Positions 1-12,200 are shown, counted from the stretch's first letter. The stretch is DNA of 64,000 nucleotides from Engraulis encrasicolus (GCF_034702125.1 NC_085872.1:25056502-25120501); one strand, 5' to 3'. Made by a program: numbers and translations. The notes: generated from the sequence alone by a model not told the origin.

Positions 1-1679
1 CGTTGAATAGCGACAGCTAGCTAGCTTGCAAGCTAAGTGAAAAGTAAGAGCTAACGGGCTAGCTTCATTTGGTGTTTAGCTAGTAGATTTCCAACTTGGG
101 GAACTGTTTCAAGCTAAGGTTACTTGAAGGTGTTTTTTTTCTCTCTCAGATCGGCCAGCTTGCTATGGTGCGTTTTGTGTGTATGGCTGTTCTGGTTCGT
201 ATTCTGTTGAATGGCTTGCTCGGGAAATAAATTCACTTTGATGATTAAGCGAACAGAATGTGGTGCTGTCAGAAGTGGCTTTTGCCTAGCATTTTGGGCA
301 GTTGTTGAAGATGGGAATGAGGCCCTGATGTGGATGAAGTAGATGAAATGTGGAATATATGCTATTCTAATTGGATGATTTCATAAACTTAGTTCTACTC
401 CTCGTTGCTGTGAATATCCATTAACCATTGAAGTGGACTTCTGTGATGGAGATTGCTAGCTTTGATTGTTAGTAGCTACAGCTGGCTCTTTGTTTCATGT
501 TTGTAATTAACCTACTAGCACAATGCAGACTGTCTAGTCATATCCTGCTGTTCGTAATTGGAGTGCAGTAAGTTGTGTTGTGATGATGCAGAAGTTTCAA
601 TAACTCGTAAGGTTGAGTTGGGTGTTTTAGAGGAGGATGGAGGTGAATAAGAGTTGAGGTCAAGTTTGATCCCGTTACTTGTGTGGATACAACAAATGCA
701 CTGCCCGTCTGCCACCAGTACCAAAGCAGTCCGACATGTGGGCCTTTTTGTTGTCAGACCTGTCACTCGATGGAAGAGATGTCTCCCCTTCTTTCCCTGA
801 GTTTATTTTGTCGTGCTGGCCTTACCCCATGGAGACCTGCTGCAAGGATAGTCATACATTAGGGCCTGTAGTGTAATTAAGTCAAGTCAACTGCTTTAGG
901 CTTATGAAACAAGTTTTGATGGAAGTTAACCACTTTGTTTTTTCTGTTGTTCGCTTGTTTAGTATAACTTAGTTTCAGTTATGAATTGGTATTCTATGTA
1001 ATGTAACATGTTAAGTGTTATTCTGTCACTGACACTGACAAGATGCTCTTGAAATCTGGTCCATCAAATACACATTCGTCATCCGTACACAATCATATAA
1101 AGTTATGTTGCCTATAGGGATCTTTGATTGATCAGCTGAAATGAGCAGATGCATTTGGCCTACTTCCACTGTAGACCATGACCTCTAAGCCACTACTGGT
1201 GACAAGCAAAAAAGGAAGTTCTTGACTATTATTATAAACTTTATTCACAGACTCAAGGCCCAGATAAGAACAAACAGTGCATTATAAAAGACATACAAAA
1301 CATAAAAATACCCCCCCCCCTTTGGCTACAGTTATCAGCTCACTGTCATTTAGATAAAAAGAAGGGAAGTGTAGCTTTTTATCCTCCTTAGTCCTATGTC
1401 TGTAAGGAGATGGATTACCATGAAAGCCGTAATCAATAAAACGCACTAATCGCACAGTCTTTCTTCACATGTCGAGTAAAATACAGTACATTACGGATTT
1501 TGTGCATATCCCTTTTATTGTTTAGAATAGTTTTATATTTTCTCTACTCTCTTTGCAAGAATGATGGGTTCTTCTGTAAGTTACTGGTAGAGGTGGGCAA
1601 CCATAGATGGCAGGGGGTAATACAGCCACAGAAAAAAAAATGAATAAGTTTTGGTACGCTTACCACTAGTCTTTCACAT
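1..1679. other. Left edge: probable cdyl intron 1, no gene recognised
   Basis: I see no coding exon here. The cdyl first coding exon, which should encode about eight residues before the chromodomain and end at a phase-0 donor, was not found anywhere left of 8386, so it probably lies outside the window. The stretch holds a poly-C run near 1310-1320 and AT-rich single-copy-looking sequence. Open frames here are short and show no family resemblance. Confidence 0.5.
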
Positions 1680-1689
1680 TGTTCTTGGT

Positions 1690-2400
1690 TGAACTTGACT
1701 TAATTCCAGGCCTGGTGGAATAATTCAAGTTGCTGACCTTGGGTATGGCTTGTGACCGTTTATCTTCCTTTTTAATCACACTCCAGATGTATCAATGGGG
1801 CTCTGGCCTGGGCTGGCCATGACAGGGTATTGAGCTGTGGTCCTCCATCCATACCTTGATTGACCAAGCTGTGTGGCTTGGAGCATTGTCCTACTGAAGA
1901 AGAAAAAAAAACAATTCTCAGAGTTCGGGGGCATTGTCAGAACCAGAAGGAAGCAAGTTTTGGTCCAAGATAACTTTGTATGTGGCTTCAGTCAAGTGTC
2001 CTTCATGAAGATACATTTTCCCAATTCCAGCCTTGCTGAAGCACCCTCGGATCCTCACCAATACGTGGCCAAATTTAACATCCAATCCAATACCCGGGTA
2101 TCTAATGGTTGGATGGAGACCTGGAGAGGTCTACAAACCACAGTGTCTTGCATCTGCAGTGAAATTTTGCAGAGAATAGGTGATCTGAGAGAGCTTCAGC
2201 AAGGCTGGAATTGGTCAGATTCATCTTTGCAAAGGGCGTGCTACTGAAGCCACATACAAAGTTGTCTTGGAAGAAAACTTAATTCCCTCTACTCTGACAA
2301 TGTCCCCCACCTCTGAGGGTTGCCTTTTTAGGCTCCAAGCCACGTAGCCTGGTCAATTAGTGTGTGGATGGAGGAGCATTAGACATAGACCCTCTCATGA
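1690..2400. mobile_element. Two opposed fragments of a Tc1-like transposase
   Basis: The minus strand between about 2110 and 1690 reads, with frame breaks, through Tc1-like transposase pieces (FSKAGIGKMYLHEGHLTEA, then IKVWMEDHSS). The plus strand between about 2120 and 2400 reads through the same protein segment again (YKPQCLASAVKF, then FSKAGIGQIHLCKGRATEA and YKVVLEENLIPS). The two fragments therefore lie in opposite orientation and abut near 2110. Both are interrupted by stops and cannot make protein. Family assignment rests on recognition of the Tc1-like C-terminal segment; terminal repeats were not located. Confidence 0.6.
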
Positions 2401-3709
2401 CCAGCGCAATCTTCAGGACTGGGACCCATTTCATGTGACTTTAAAATTGAAATGAGTTGTAGTAGGCCCTGCCGTGGCCATCTGGTAGGGCACTCGCCTG
2501 CCATGCGGCTGACCCGGGTTCGATTCCCGGGTCCTGGTCCTTTGCTGGCCCCTCCCCATCTCTCTCCCCATTCGCTTCCTGTCGGTGGAACGTAGCTAAG
2601 TATTTTTTACTTCGTTACTGTACTTAAGTAGTTTTATCTTCTGGAATTTGTACTTACTTGAGTAAAAATAAAAATGCAGACTTTTACTTTTACTCAATTA
2701 CATTTTTTGACAATTACTTGTACTTTCTACTCCTTACATTTCTAGAAGAAGACTTAACTTAGTTACTAGTTACATTTATCCTAGGTTTTCCTGTTGTGTT
2801 TCGTGGATATTTGAGTAGCCTCAGCTGTGGGCAGGGAGGCAGGACCAACCCCCTCTTCCAAACTGACACCCAGACAGAAAAGATACTTTAAACAAGGCCG
2901 ACAGGCGGACAACAGATGCGTCCCTCTATGCCAGTTCCAACAATGCAATTTTCCCCCCCAAACACCCCCCTGGCCTCCTCCTAACCTGTCAACGCCCCCC
3001 TGAGGATGTACTTTTTGTTTATTGGTCATCATGGACACTCCAAATAATGTGGCAGGCAGCAAAATGGCAAGACATGGCTTTATTTTTTGCAGTTTAGGCT
3101 ATAATAAGCTTATTCTTGGATTTGGAAAAGAACCATATGATTTCAAATTTCACATAGATGAAGTAGGCTACATTACAAATGACCAGACATTTATTAGTAT
3201 CAACCTTTAGTATCACGCCATTTCAGCATCATGTGCATGTGGGAAAGAATCTAAACATCGACAAATAATAAATAAATAAAATCGTTTGGGTGAATCATGT
3301 GCTTATGGGTTCACCCTTTAGGTGAATTATGCGCTTATTTTTCAAAACCAGCTTCACCGTCAAGGCACAAAGCAGTCTCCCGTGCCAGAGTTTACCAAAT
3401 TCAAACGACTACAAAGCAATTACGAAAGACGCGTTATGTCCTGTGCTCTCTCTGAGCGCAGCGAAAAGCACCTGTGGGGTACGAGCCCGCCAACGAAAGA
3501 ACCTCCCTGTAGGTTACGAGTAGGCTAACACACCGTATGTCAAATGGCCCAGATGTCTACTTGTAGTTCGAGCACCATGCTCCAATGCGCAGCGCAAACT
3601 GACTACTGAAAAGGCAGAAGTAAACTCGCTGGGAATATTAAAAGGGAGGCTCGTAGGCTACACACAGACCTCTGAACCCGAGTTTGTGGACTGGAGAAAA
3701 GCGGAGGAA

Positions 3710-4022
3710 AATGTGAATGTTATGAAAGAAAAAAAGCTAACCAAATGTATGTTACAGGTCCACGTTTAGAGGAAGAGCTGCGCTGCGGGTCGGTCAACTA
3801 CAGTTGCATGTTGTGGAGCGTTATGCAATGCAAACGCCCCTCTATCCACGCACAAAGGAAAATGTAAATGTTTTGAAAGGAGAAAAGCTATAACCAAATG
3901 TTACAGGTCAACGTTTAGAGGAAGAGCTGTAGGCCTATGCGCTGCGGGTCGCCTGTCAACTAACTACGGTTCCATGCCGTGGAGCGTTATGCAATGCAAA
4001 CGCCTCTCTATCCGAGCACAAA
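3710..4022. repeat. Tandem pair of about 150-bp units
   Basis: Two consecutive units share GAAAATGT..AATGTT, then AAAAGCTA, CCAAATGT, TTACAGGTC, ACGTTTAGAGGAAGAGCTG and GTGGAGCGTTATGCAATGCA in the same order. The second unit starts near 3859 and has small insertions. The pair lies within the hAT-like element at 2584-4730. Confidence 0.7.
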
Positions 4023-4197
4023 CATCTGTGTCAAAAACTGCCTGCCGACTTCTAAATCGTTCATTTCCGCGAGTTTCTGACGAACCAAAATAAAGTTGCC
4101 TCCCATTGTCCAAACGCAAAACAATGGCGAAAATTGAATGCCCCCCTCAGTTGTCTCACAATGCCAACTGCCGTCTTGCCTGTTTGGTAATATGTTC

Positions 4198-4335
4198 TGG
4201 CTTGCACGCATTCGCTCCGGTCCAAAATGGCAACTCTGCCGCCTTGTGGCCACAGTAAGGAACAATTGGCTTGCACGCATTCGCTCCGGTCCAAAATGGC
4301 AACTCTGCCGCCTTGTGGCCACAGTAAGGAACAAT
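4198..4335. repeat. 69-bp tandem duplication
   Basis: The unit beginning TGGCTTGCACGCATTCGCTC and ending GTAAGGAACAAT occurs twice back to back with a period of 69 bases and no visible differences. This implies a recent duplication inside the transposon. Confidence 0.85.
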
Positions 4336-5414
4336 TGAAGGAATGCGTTTCAGACGAATGCGTTTCAGACGGACGGACGGACGGACAGACAGACCCTCTT
4401 ATAAAGATGCTGGGACGCATCTAAAAACATTAACAGGACTCCATAGTCATGTTCAAATAGAACCGAAAACCGTTGCAGAAACTTTTTTCTATTGGATCAA
4501 GTAGGCAGACATGGAGAAAGACAGACACAGAGAAAGACAGCCATTGCGCAAGTACTTGTACTTTTGTACTCAAGAAGTAACTTACATTTAAAAGTTAGTA
4601 GTACTTAGGACTTTTTCTTAAGTACATTTTTCTGTGTACAACTTTTACTTTAACTTGAGTATTTTTTTAGCAGGGTAACTTAGTTCTTCTCTAAGTACAC
4701 AACTTCAGTAACTTACTTCTTCCACCTCTGCTTCTGTCTACCTCTCATACTGTCCTGTCCATAATAAAGTCTAAAAAGACCAAAGCATATCTTTAACATT
4801 ACTCCATGACTGCAACTCATTTCGTTTTCTTTCTTTAGAGGCGACTAACCCACCTGTATGTGTTACTCCTGGGGTACTCATGTCGGGTGGAGGGCACTCT
4901 TCCTTACCATACTCTAGCATTACTTTATTACAATTTATTTCAACCTTTTTAAGTCAAATTATCTCTGAAATGGCTCAAAAACTAAACACATAATTTCAGG
5001 TGTTGTTCAAGACGTTGTAGGCTAGGTTTAGAAAAGATATGGGCCATTTAATACATTCTATTGTACATGCATCATCTGAATCATCTGAGTCATTGGATGA
5101 ATCGTTATCCAATTTCACTTACAGGCTTTTCTTACATTAAAGCACAAAAATATCATTTTAGAGATATTTTCCATTCGTCACACTACTTTCAACAACATAA
5201 GATGGAAAACATGCCCTGTCGGCTCAACCTTGGAATTGGAGCTCTTTGACATCCTTGTTATAGAAAACAAATAACCAATATTTTGTGGCCTGATTCTTTC
5301 CATATAATCTATAGTTAAGTTACTAGTCTATAGTATATGGATTTTTTAAAGAATGGGCAAAAAAACTTGCATCGTCCAGGAACTAGTCAGCTGGATCAAA
5401 CAACAATGTGATGG

Positions 5415-6924
5415 TCAGGGATGGGACTTTTGAATATTTGATATTTGAATTTAGAATTAGTCGCATTTTAAATGTCGGTCTCAAAATCCACTCTCATAAA
5501 AATGCAGACCCCATTTATGGGTGCACTGTGTAATATTTTAAGCAGCTTATTTCCAGAATTCATACTGCCCATTCACAAATTTAAACTTTTTCATGAATAC
5601 CTACCACCGCAATCAAATTTTAAGTATTCATTATGACTGTGAAAATGGCATTTTTCTTACATGAAAAGGTGATCCTCTCCATAGCCCGCCATTTTTAATT
5701 TCCATAACATTTTCCAGACATTTTGAGATGCAAAACTTAATGTACTTTGGCAATATTAGTAAACATTAGTTAATTATTTAGTAAGCTTAAATAGTCATAC
5801 ATAAAAGATCAAATTTGGCAGTAGGCAGCATAGTTTCAATGAGCAGCAAAGTTGTAATAAGTTTACCTGTTCTGACCACCATTCTACACAGTGCACCTTT
5901 TTAAAAATTCTGTATGGGCCTCCCTTACAGACCCCGTTAGAGTTTGTAAACAGGTATGACGTAATTTGGCTGCGTGCGCACCGCTGCCTCAAAATCGTCA
6001 CTTGTACAGAGACTCGACATGTGTTTTTTCCTAAATAAGTTAACGGATGCTCGCGCTAACCTCAAATATGCAGTGGGCACCACGGACACGGGTATTCCTG
6101 GTGATGTCATCAGTCCAGTCAGCAGTTTAATGTCTTGTAACAACAATCTCCTATGCTTCTGGAACAGCCTCTTCCCTCTCAAAATAGCATAACCAATGTA
6201 CTTTTTCGGAATCTCTATTTTTTTTATCAACGTACACGCTTCAGAACGGCAGTTTTTCTCTCTTTAGTGTCTACACTGTCACCCAGTATTACGTGGGTTA
6301 AAGACGTCCAACATGTCCTTCAGTGCAACGGATACTTTTGCTTACTGTAAATGCAAAAAAAGAGGGGTTTTTTAAATTATTTTTTTGGCTTGGCTTGAAT
6401 GCATTCAGTTTTCAAAAAATTGTTTTGAAATTTCATGTTTTAGTAAGCAATAGCATCTGTTAGCACTGAAGGACAGTGTCATGTTGGACGTCCCACATAC
6501 AGAATCACCACTCCCAAGTTTACCCATGCCTGGAGTTCTCCTAGTGGCCGCTGTCGAGACACAGCTCGCTGCAGCCCGTTCTTTCTGAATGGAGTCTGCA
6601 CTCCCCCTAGAGTGCAGTACCACCCAGAAAAGTGGAGTCTCTCGTAATATCCTTACAATATCTCTGGTGTGTTTGAGTCAACGATGCGCACGCATTCATG
6701 AGGACGTCGACTCTGAACGGGTCTACTGTGTTAGGTGACAATGAAAAATTAATGTAAAGCTTAATTAATTTTCAAAATTTGCTTAGCAAATACGAATGGA
6801 TCAACTTTAATGAAAGGCGTGTCAGAGTCCCACACACACTGATAACAGCCAGGAAGAATAATATCCAAATATTATTCGAATAGTAGCCATCGAATGGTGT
6901 GTTTGCCAAAATCCCCATCCCTAG
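5415..6924. mobile_element. 1.5-kb inverted-repeat DNA transposon, non-coding
   Basis: The left end CAGGGATGGGACTTTTG and the right end CCAAAATCCCCATCCCTA are imperfect inverted repeats, and both are followed inward by AATATT/TTCGAA-rich sequence. An internal inverted repeat pairs GACGTCCAACATG near 6304 with CATGTTGGACGTC near 6480. No target duplication is evident and no transposase is readable, so the superfamily is not settled; hAT-like is a guess. Confidence 0.5.
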
Positions 6925-8203
6925 GAGGGGCAAGGGTTAGAATCACAAGTATTGGAGGATTGGAAAACCCTCAACAACAGAGCAGGTGTGAAGTTGTGAA
7001 TTATCTCAAAGCCGATGTAGATGTGTCATTTAGTTTACCGGGTCATTTTTACTTCAGTGCAGATTTTCGGAAGAATCACTAGACGGCTATTGTTGAAGTT
7101 TACCGTCTTGGTCTCTACTTCTTGCATGTTCAAAATCCGAGTCAAAGGAATCAAAAACTCCAAAAGCCAAATTAATCTATTTATTTTCTAAAATTACCAA
7201 ATAACAAAATGACCACCACTGGTAATATCCAGAATACCAGCAATGGCCCATACACAGTAAACACTACAGCTTTCCAGAACTGCAGAGTCTATTACATAAA
7301 AATGACAGTGACAGGGAAAGCATTACAGAACGTTCCGGAGGTCCTAACCTTCTCTCGCCCTGACCGATAACAAAAATTAGGACCTACTGAATATCCCCTA
7401 TCTGTTGGTATTTATGGTTTGTGGGTGTATGGGTGTGGTTATGTGTAAGCAATTACGTGATTTGTTAGTTAACCCAGAATATGCCTAATCTGTGTCGATT
7501 GTAAGCTGCTGTCTTCATTTCCGGGTGGGCCTTGATTTCATCACTCTAGGTCTTCATGACCTCATCTGTGGACTTCCTGAGTTCTGCAACTTTAATCAAG
7601 CAATACACATACAACAGCACATTCTTTTGACATATTTGAGGGTCCTTGGCTCTGAAAAGATTGAAATCCAATGTTAGTCGTTTGCCCATTGTCACCTACT
7701 CCTGGCCTCCTAAAAAGGATTAAGTCAAATAGTTTCGCTTCTGAGGGACATCACTGTATCCTGTGCAGAAAGAATGATACTTCAAGGAGTTTGGTATGGA
7801 CTTCAGACTTATTCAGAAAATAAGCAATCAGTTAATCAAACATCACATGACAGCTTTCAGCTTGTCTCACAACAATGTTTGATGACCTCTGTAGGCTCTC
7901 CTAAAAAGAATGGGCAATTACTCAATATCCTCATCTCATGATTGTCACATGGGGTCATTGGGCCTACTCAATGGTTTGAGTGCCCACCAACAAGACACAT
8001 TTATTTTAATGTTTTTTAATCATAACCAAATATTGTAGGATTTCCTGCAAACACAAATGAATACCTGAACAACTTGCTGTAAGACAATGCATTATATTTC
8101 AGGACCTCAGAATCTAGCCTATTTTCCAACACTATTGAGAACTGGTTTACATCCCAAACATTTGGTAGACTTTTTTTTACCTCTTTAACTGTCCTGTCTT
8201 ACA
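6925..8203. other. cdyl intron sequence, nothing recognised
   Basis: AT-rich sequence with no conserved coding segment, no clear repeat ends and only short open frames. It precedes a repeat tail at 8204 and the chromodomain exon at 8386. Confidence 0.5.
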
Positions 8204-8356
8204 CTTTTAATGTCAGTCTATAAATGCCAGTCAGTCCTGTCAGTCCTGTGTATGTCTATGTCCTGGCATGGTATAGCGAGAGAAACGTAATTTCATTTTC
8301 CTTATGACTTGTGCATATCAAGAAAGTGACAATAAAAGGCGACTTGACTTGCTGAT
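8204..8356 (+). mobile_element. Retroposon 3' tail ending in AATAAAAGG repeats
   Basis: The segment runs from ACTGTCCTGTCTTACACTTT through CTTATGACTTGTGCATAT to GACAATAAAAGGCGACTTGA. A related copy is found at 21961-22387, where it is split by a miniature transposon. It has the look of a LINE or SINE 3' end. It abuts the polypyrimidine tract of the cdyl chromodomain exon about 30 bases upstream of the acceptor. Confidence 0.5.
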
Positions 8357-8385
8357 TTGTCCTAATTTCAATTTCCACATTGCAG

Positions 8386-9235
8386 GTTGACAAAATCCTA
8401 GATAAACGCAGGAACAGGAGGGGCAAGTTGGAATACCGGGTCCGGTGGAAGGGCTATGGCTTTGATGAGGACACCTGGGAGCCGGAAACACACCTGGCAG
8501 AATGCACCGAGATTATTGAGGAGTTCAACCTGCAGCTGCGTGAGAGGCAGCGGGACAATTCTCTTATTCGCTCCACTCGAGGTTCACAACGCGTCCGTAC
8601 CATCCAGTCCCCCACCTGCTCCTCAAGCGACACCAATGGTGCACGAAAGCGCATCCGACCCCATAGCTCCAGCCTCAGCGTTGGCCAGTCGCCACTCCCA
8701 GGAGAGACGGAGAACACTTTCCCCATTAGCTCCACCAATCAGGAGCAGCAGCAGCGCTGTTCAGGTGTGAAGGACTGTAATACTGACATGTATAAACACA
8801 GACACCAACAGCAACAACTGCAGCAGCAGCAACAGCCGCCAACTCCGGCATCGCCACCAAACCAAAATTACAGACAATTGGGTGCTGACGCTCACAGCGT
8901 GGCTGGTTCAGGATCGACTTCATCACGCAACATATATTTACGCCACATGGACCTCGCCAAGTCCGGGATCAAAATCCTGGTGCCTAAAAGTCCCATGAAC
9001 ACTCGTGCCGACTCTGAGGAGTCGCCGAGTGAGGCGGCCCAAGGCCTTGAGCAGGGGGGCCAGGAGCCCGACTCGGTACCTCCGGAGGTGGCCTTTTTGG
9101 AGATGTCACCGGGCTGCCTTCTGAGTCCCGGGGAGGAGAGAGCACGCATGGGCACACGCCCTCGCAGGCAGACCCCCTTGTCTGCGCCAGAGATTCCCAT
9201 AACACCAGCTGCTATGCATGCACTCAATAGAGAAG
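8386..9235 (+). CDS. cdyl: cdyl exon 2: chromodomain and disordered linker
   Basis: The acceptor is TTGCAG at 8380-8385 and the exon opens directly with Val-Asp-Lys-Ile, equivalent to the second chromodomain strand in mammals. It ends at GAAG|gtagtg, leaving phase 1. The reading frame extends six bases left of the acceptor through a TTG, which is intronic and not a start. A glutamine tract (HQQQQLQQQQQPP) is encoded at about 8800-8845. Confidence 0.92.
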
Positions 9236-12200
9236 GTAGTGTATGACTTAATTATATGTAGATGAAAAATATGGAAAATGGCTTTAACTCTACAGTATTT
9301 TGTTGAAATCGTATTGCCTATGACCGCTATCAAACTGGCTCATTGTATTTTAACACATTGTTATTTTATAATTATTGATGGCGTTTTATTCATCTTCAGT
9401 TCAGACAGTCATTGCGTCCTTGTTCTTTTTTCCCCACAAGGCAACTCCACCTTCGTGGAGACCCCGCCAGCTAATGGGACTGCAAGCTTGCCGAGCGCAG
9501 TCACCCCGGTGGCTAGTTCCCATGCAGGGAGTGGGAAGCGGCGGTTTGAAGAGCGCACAGCAGCCTTCGACAAGCGCTTGAGAGTCAGCGTCCGTCAGAC
9601 CGAGAGTGCCTACCGCTATCGAGATATAGTGGTGAAGAAGCAGGATGGCTTCACACACATACTGTTTTCTACCAAATCCACAGAAAACAACTCTCTAAAT
9701 CCAGAGGTGAGCAAAATATTACTTGTGTTGGGCAGTCATGAACAAACGTGGTGGTGGTACAACAACGTAGCGGCTGAACCAATGTAAAATTGACCTTAAA
9801 GGATAACTTCTGCCAATTTCAATATTGTATTGCTCACGCTACCCTTGACTTGTCAGTACACAGTGATGCTGCATTTTTTGACTCAGTCCTTTTCGAGATC
9901 TGAGCTATTCTAATGGGGGCAGAATTTGTTTACATTAAAAACTTTCTTAATATAGGCCCACTCCAAATACTATCCCAAAATGTATCACTGTTTGCTAGTT
10001 GTCTGTTGATGTTGCATAATCTTTTGGATGTTATTGGGAATAAATCAAGATGTTTTTTCTGAAATGTAAACAAACGCCTGCCCCCATTACAATGACCAGG
10101 ATCTCAGAAAATGCAGAAGAGACTGACAAGTCCAGGGTAGTGTAAGCATTACAACTGCATGTCGAAATTGGCAGAAGTTATCTTTTAACAGTCCTTTGCC
10201 GACCCGTCCCCGTCTCTTTCCCACACACTTCCTGTCCATATAGTCACTGTCCTATCACACAAATAAAGGCAAAGAGCAGGAAAACAATATTGAAAAAACA
10301 AAAATTTCCCCTAAGATACGCTACCCATGGAAGTAAATGGACAGTGGACCATGGATGTACTAGGGATGTAAATGATCGATTAATTCATTAATTGTCAGTT
10401 GATTGACTGATTAATTGATGAGCGGTGTTTTTTTCTCTCCCACATCTCAATTCCTCCCCCCAAAAAACCCTGATTAAATAAAAAAAAATGAGATTATAAA
10501 TATTCTATTTATATTCTGTAATCCAAAATTGACTGAAATGTTCCAAACCTTCACACCCCTTCTTCACACCCACCTCGTCAAGCGCATTTCACCTGGGTCT
10601 CTCGCCAGTTGAGTTGACGAGTTGCCTCAGTATCGTCAAAGTTGGCTAACATGCCTACTGACCAGAATGCATCAGACTGCAGTCACAAGTTGTTGTTTTT
10701 TTCCTTTGTTAACCAATACTGAATACTTCTCGTGTGTATCTGTGTGCGTGTGTTTGTGTGTGCTGTCCAGGTGATGAAGGAGGTACAGAGTGCTATGGCG
10801 ACTGCAGCGGCTGACGATAGCAAGTTGTTGCTATTGGGCGGTGTAGGAAGTGTTTTTTGTAGTGGTCTAGACCTAATGTACTTAATACGACGCCTCACTG
10901 ACGACCGCAAGAAAGAAAGTGCTAGAATGGCGGAAACGATAAGGTACACAGCAGTATGTCCTGAAACATACAGTATAAACTTGCTAAATGTGTTGTTGTT
11001 TTACATGCAAATGATGGTGAATGCCACATTTTCTCATGTCTCCCTCTTGCCAGGACATTCGTGAACACATTCATCCAGTTTAAAAAGCCCATTGTTGTAG
11101 CGGTGAACGGGCCTGCCATAGGCCTCGGGGCCTCCATATTGCCCTTGTGTGACGTCATCTGGGCCAACGAAAAAGCATGGCTACAGACTCCGTACACCAG
11201 CATCGGACAGACGCCTGATGCCTGCTCGTCCATAACCTTCCCTCTCATCATGGGCGTTGCCGCGGTCAGTTGGCATTTCCCCACATTTCATTAGAAGTGG
11301 TAGTTAATTGCATTGTAACCAGGGCCCTAAATTAAAGATTTTCACCACCAGCCAAAATGGCTAGTAGATGAATCTTGCTAGCCAAACACATACTCATTAA
11401 TGGGTCAAAGTGGCTAGTAAATTGGACTTTTCTACTGGCCAAAATGAAATTTCACCAGCATTTGGCCAGTTGGCTGGTGTTAATTTAGAGCCCTGATTGT
11501 AATGCCGTCACATCACTGCATTTAGAGGCCTTCCCTCCTACTGTGCGCTTTGTTCTTAGTACTGCTGGAGATAGATGACACATTCAGACCACAATTTGTA
11601 ATTCAATATTCGTCATTTTGTTGTGTGTTTGAAGTCTGTTGTACTATATGATCGTCATCATGGGTCGTGTTATCTAGGTGTGCATTCCAATATGCACACT
11701 CCCGTCCTCCGCTTGTAGCCTCGCGTTTTGCTGATGCTCCGCTTCCATTTAGAAAAGAATAGTTTCCCGCTGTCAGCTTATCCACAATAACTTTTGGGGG
11801 ACTCGTCACAAGTGAGGACGGAAGTCTGCATATTGGAATCCACCCTAGGGAGTGCATTCCAATATGCACACTCCCGTCCTCCACTTGTGCTTGTGGCCTC
11901 GCCCCGCCTCCTGGCCCCTCCTCTGTGGAGAAAACAATAAAGTTTCCCCGCTGTCAGGCTAGCCAAAACAATTTTTGGGGGACTGTTCATTCACCATCCA
12001 GTTTGCAAATGAGAAAATGACTTTACAATTGAGCTTTTGCAAGATATTGAAATATAATGCTGTTGTCAGTGATGTCGTCATGACCTATTACTTCCTGGTA
12101 CGAGGCCAGAAGCACAAGTGGAGGACGCAAGGTCGCATATTGGAACGCACTCTAGGTGTTTTTTTCTCATCCGTTTCCTCCCACCGTCTCTTCCACTTTC

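Larger units (their letters stand above)
2584..4730. mobile_element. hAT-like non-autonomous DNA transposon inside the SINE
   Basis: The ends are inverted: GGTGGAAcgtag at the left and CTTCTTCCACCTCTG at the right, a terminus of the CAGAGGTGGAAGTAA type common in fish hAT-like elements. Both subterminal regions carry many scattered copies of a short AAGTAACTT/AAGTAC motif. The flanks CTTCCTGTC and CTTCTGTC look like a slightly eroded 8-bp target duplication. No transposase frame is seen. Inside are a tandem pair of about 150-bp units (about 3710-4020) and an exact-looking 69-bp tandem pair (4198-4335). Confidence 0.6.
2463..4790 (+). mobile_element. tRNA-derived SINE, split by a DNA transposon
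   Basis: The head (2463-2583) has a tRNA-like structure with a clear B box, GGTTCGATTCC, at 2517-2527 and an A-box-like stretch about 40 bases upstream, followed by a C-rich body. The continuation (4731-4790), with the ACTGTCCTGTCC motif and an AATAAAG tail, lies 2.1 kb away. Comparison with the uninterrupted relative at 12543 shows the two parts are one element broken by the insertion at 2584-4730. It is a retroposon, not a functional tRNA gene. Confidence 0.7.

Noticed and set aside
1873..2247. 124-codon plus-strand open frame
   Set aside because: It runs across two opposed Tc1-like fragments in a non-transposase frame for most of its length.
2465..2540. Possible tRNA gene with A and B boxes
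   Set aside because: The B box is good but the stem pairing is poor and the segment continues into a SINE body also seen at 12543; it is a tRNA-derived retroposon.
8380..8385. Start of cdyl at the TTG in the open frame
   Set aside because: These bases are the splice acceptor TTGCAG. The real start codon is in an upstream exon that I could not find here.
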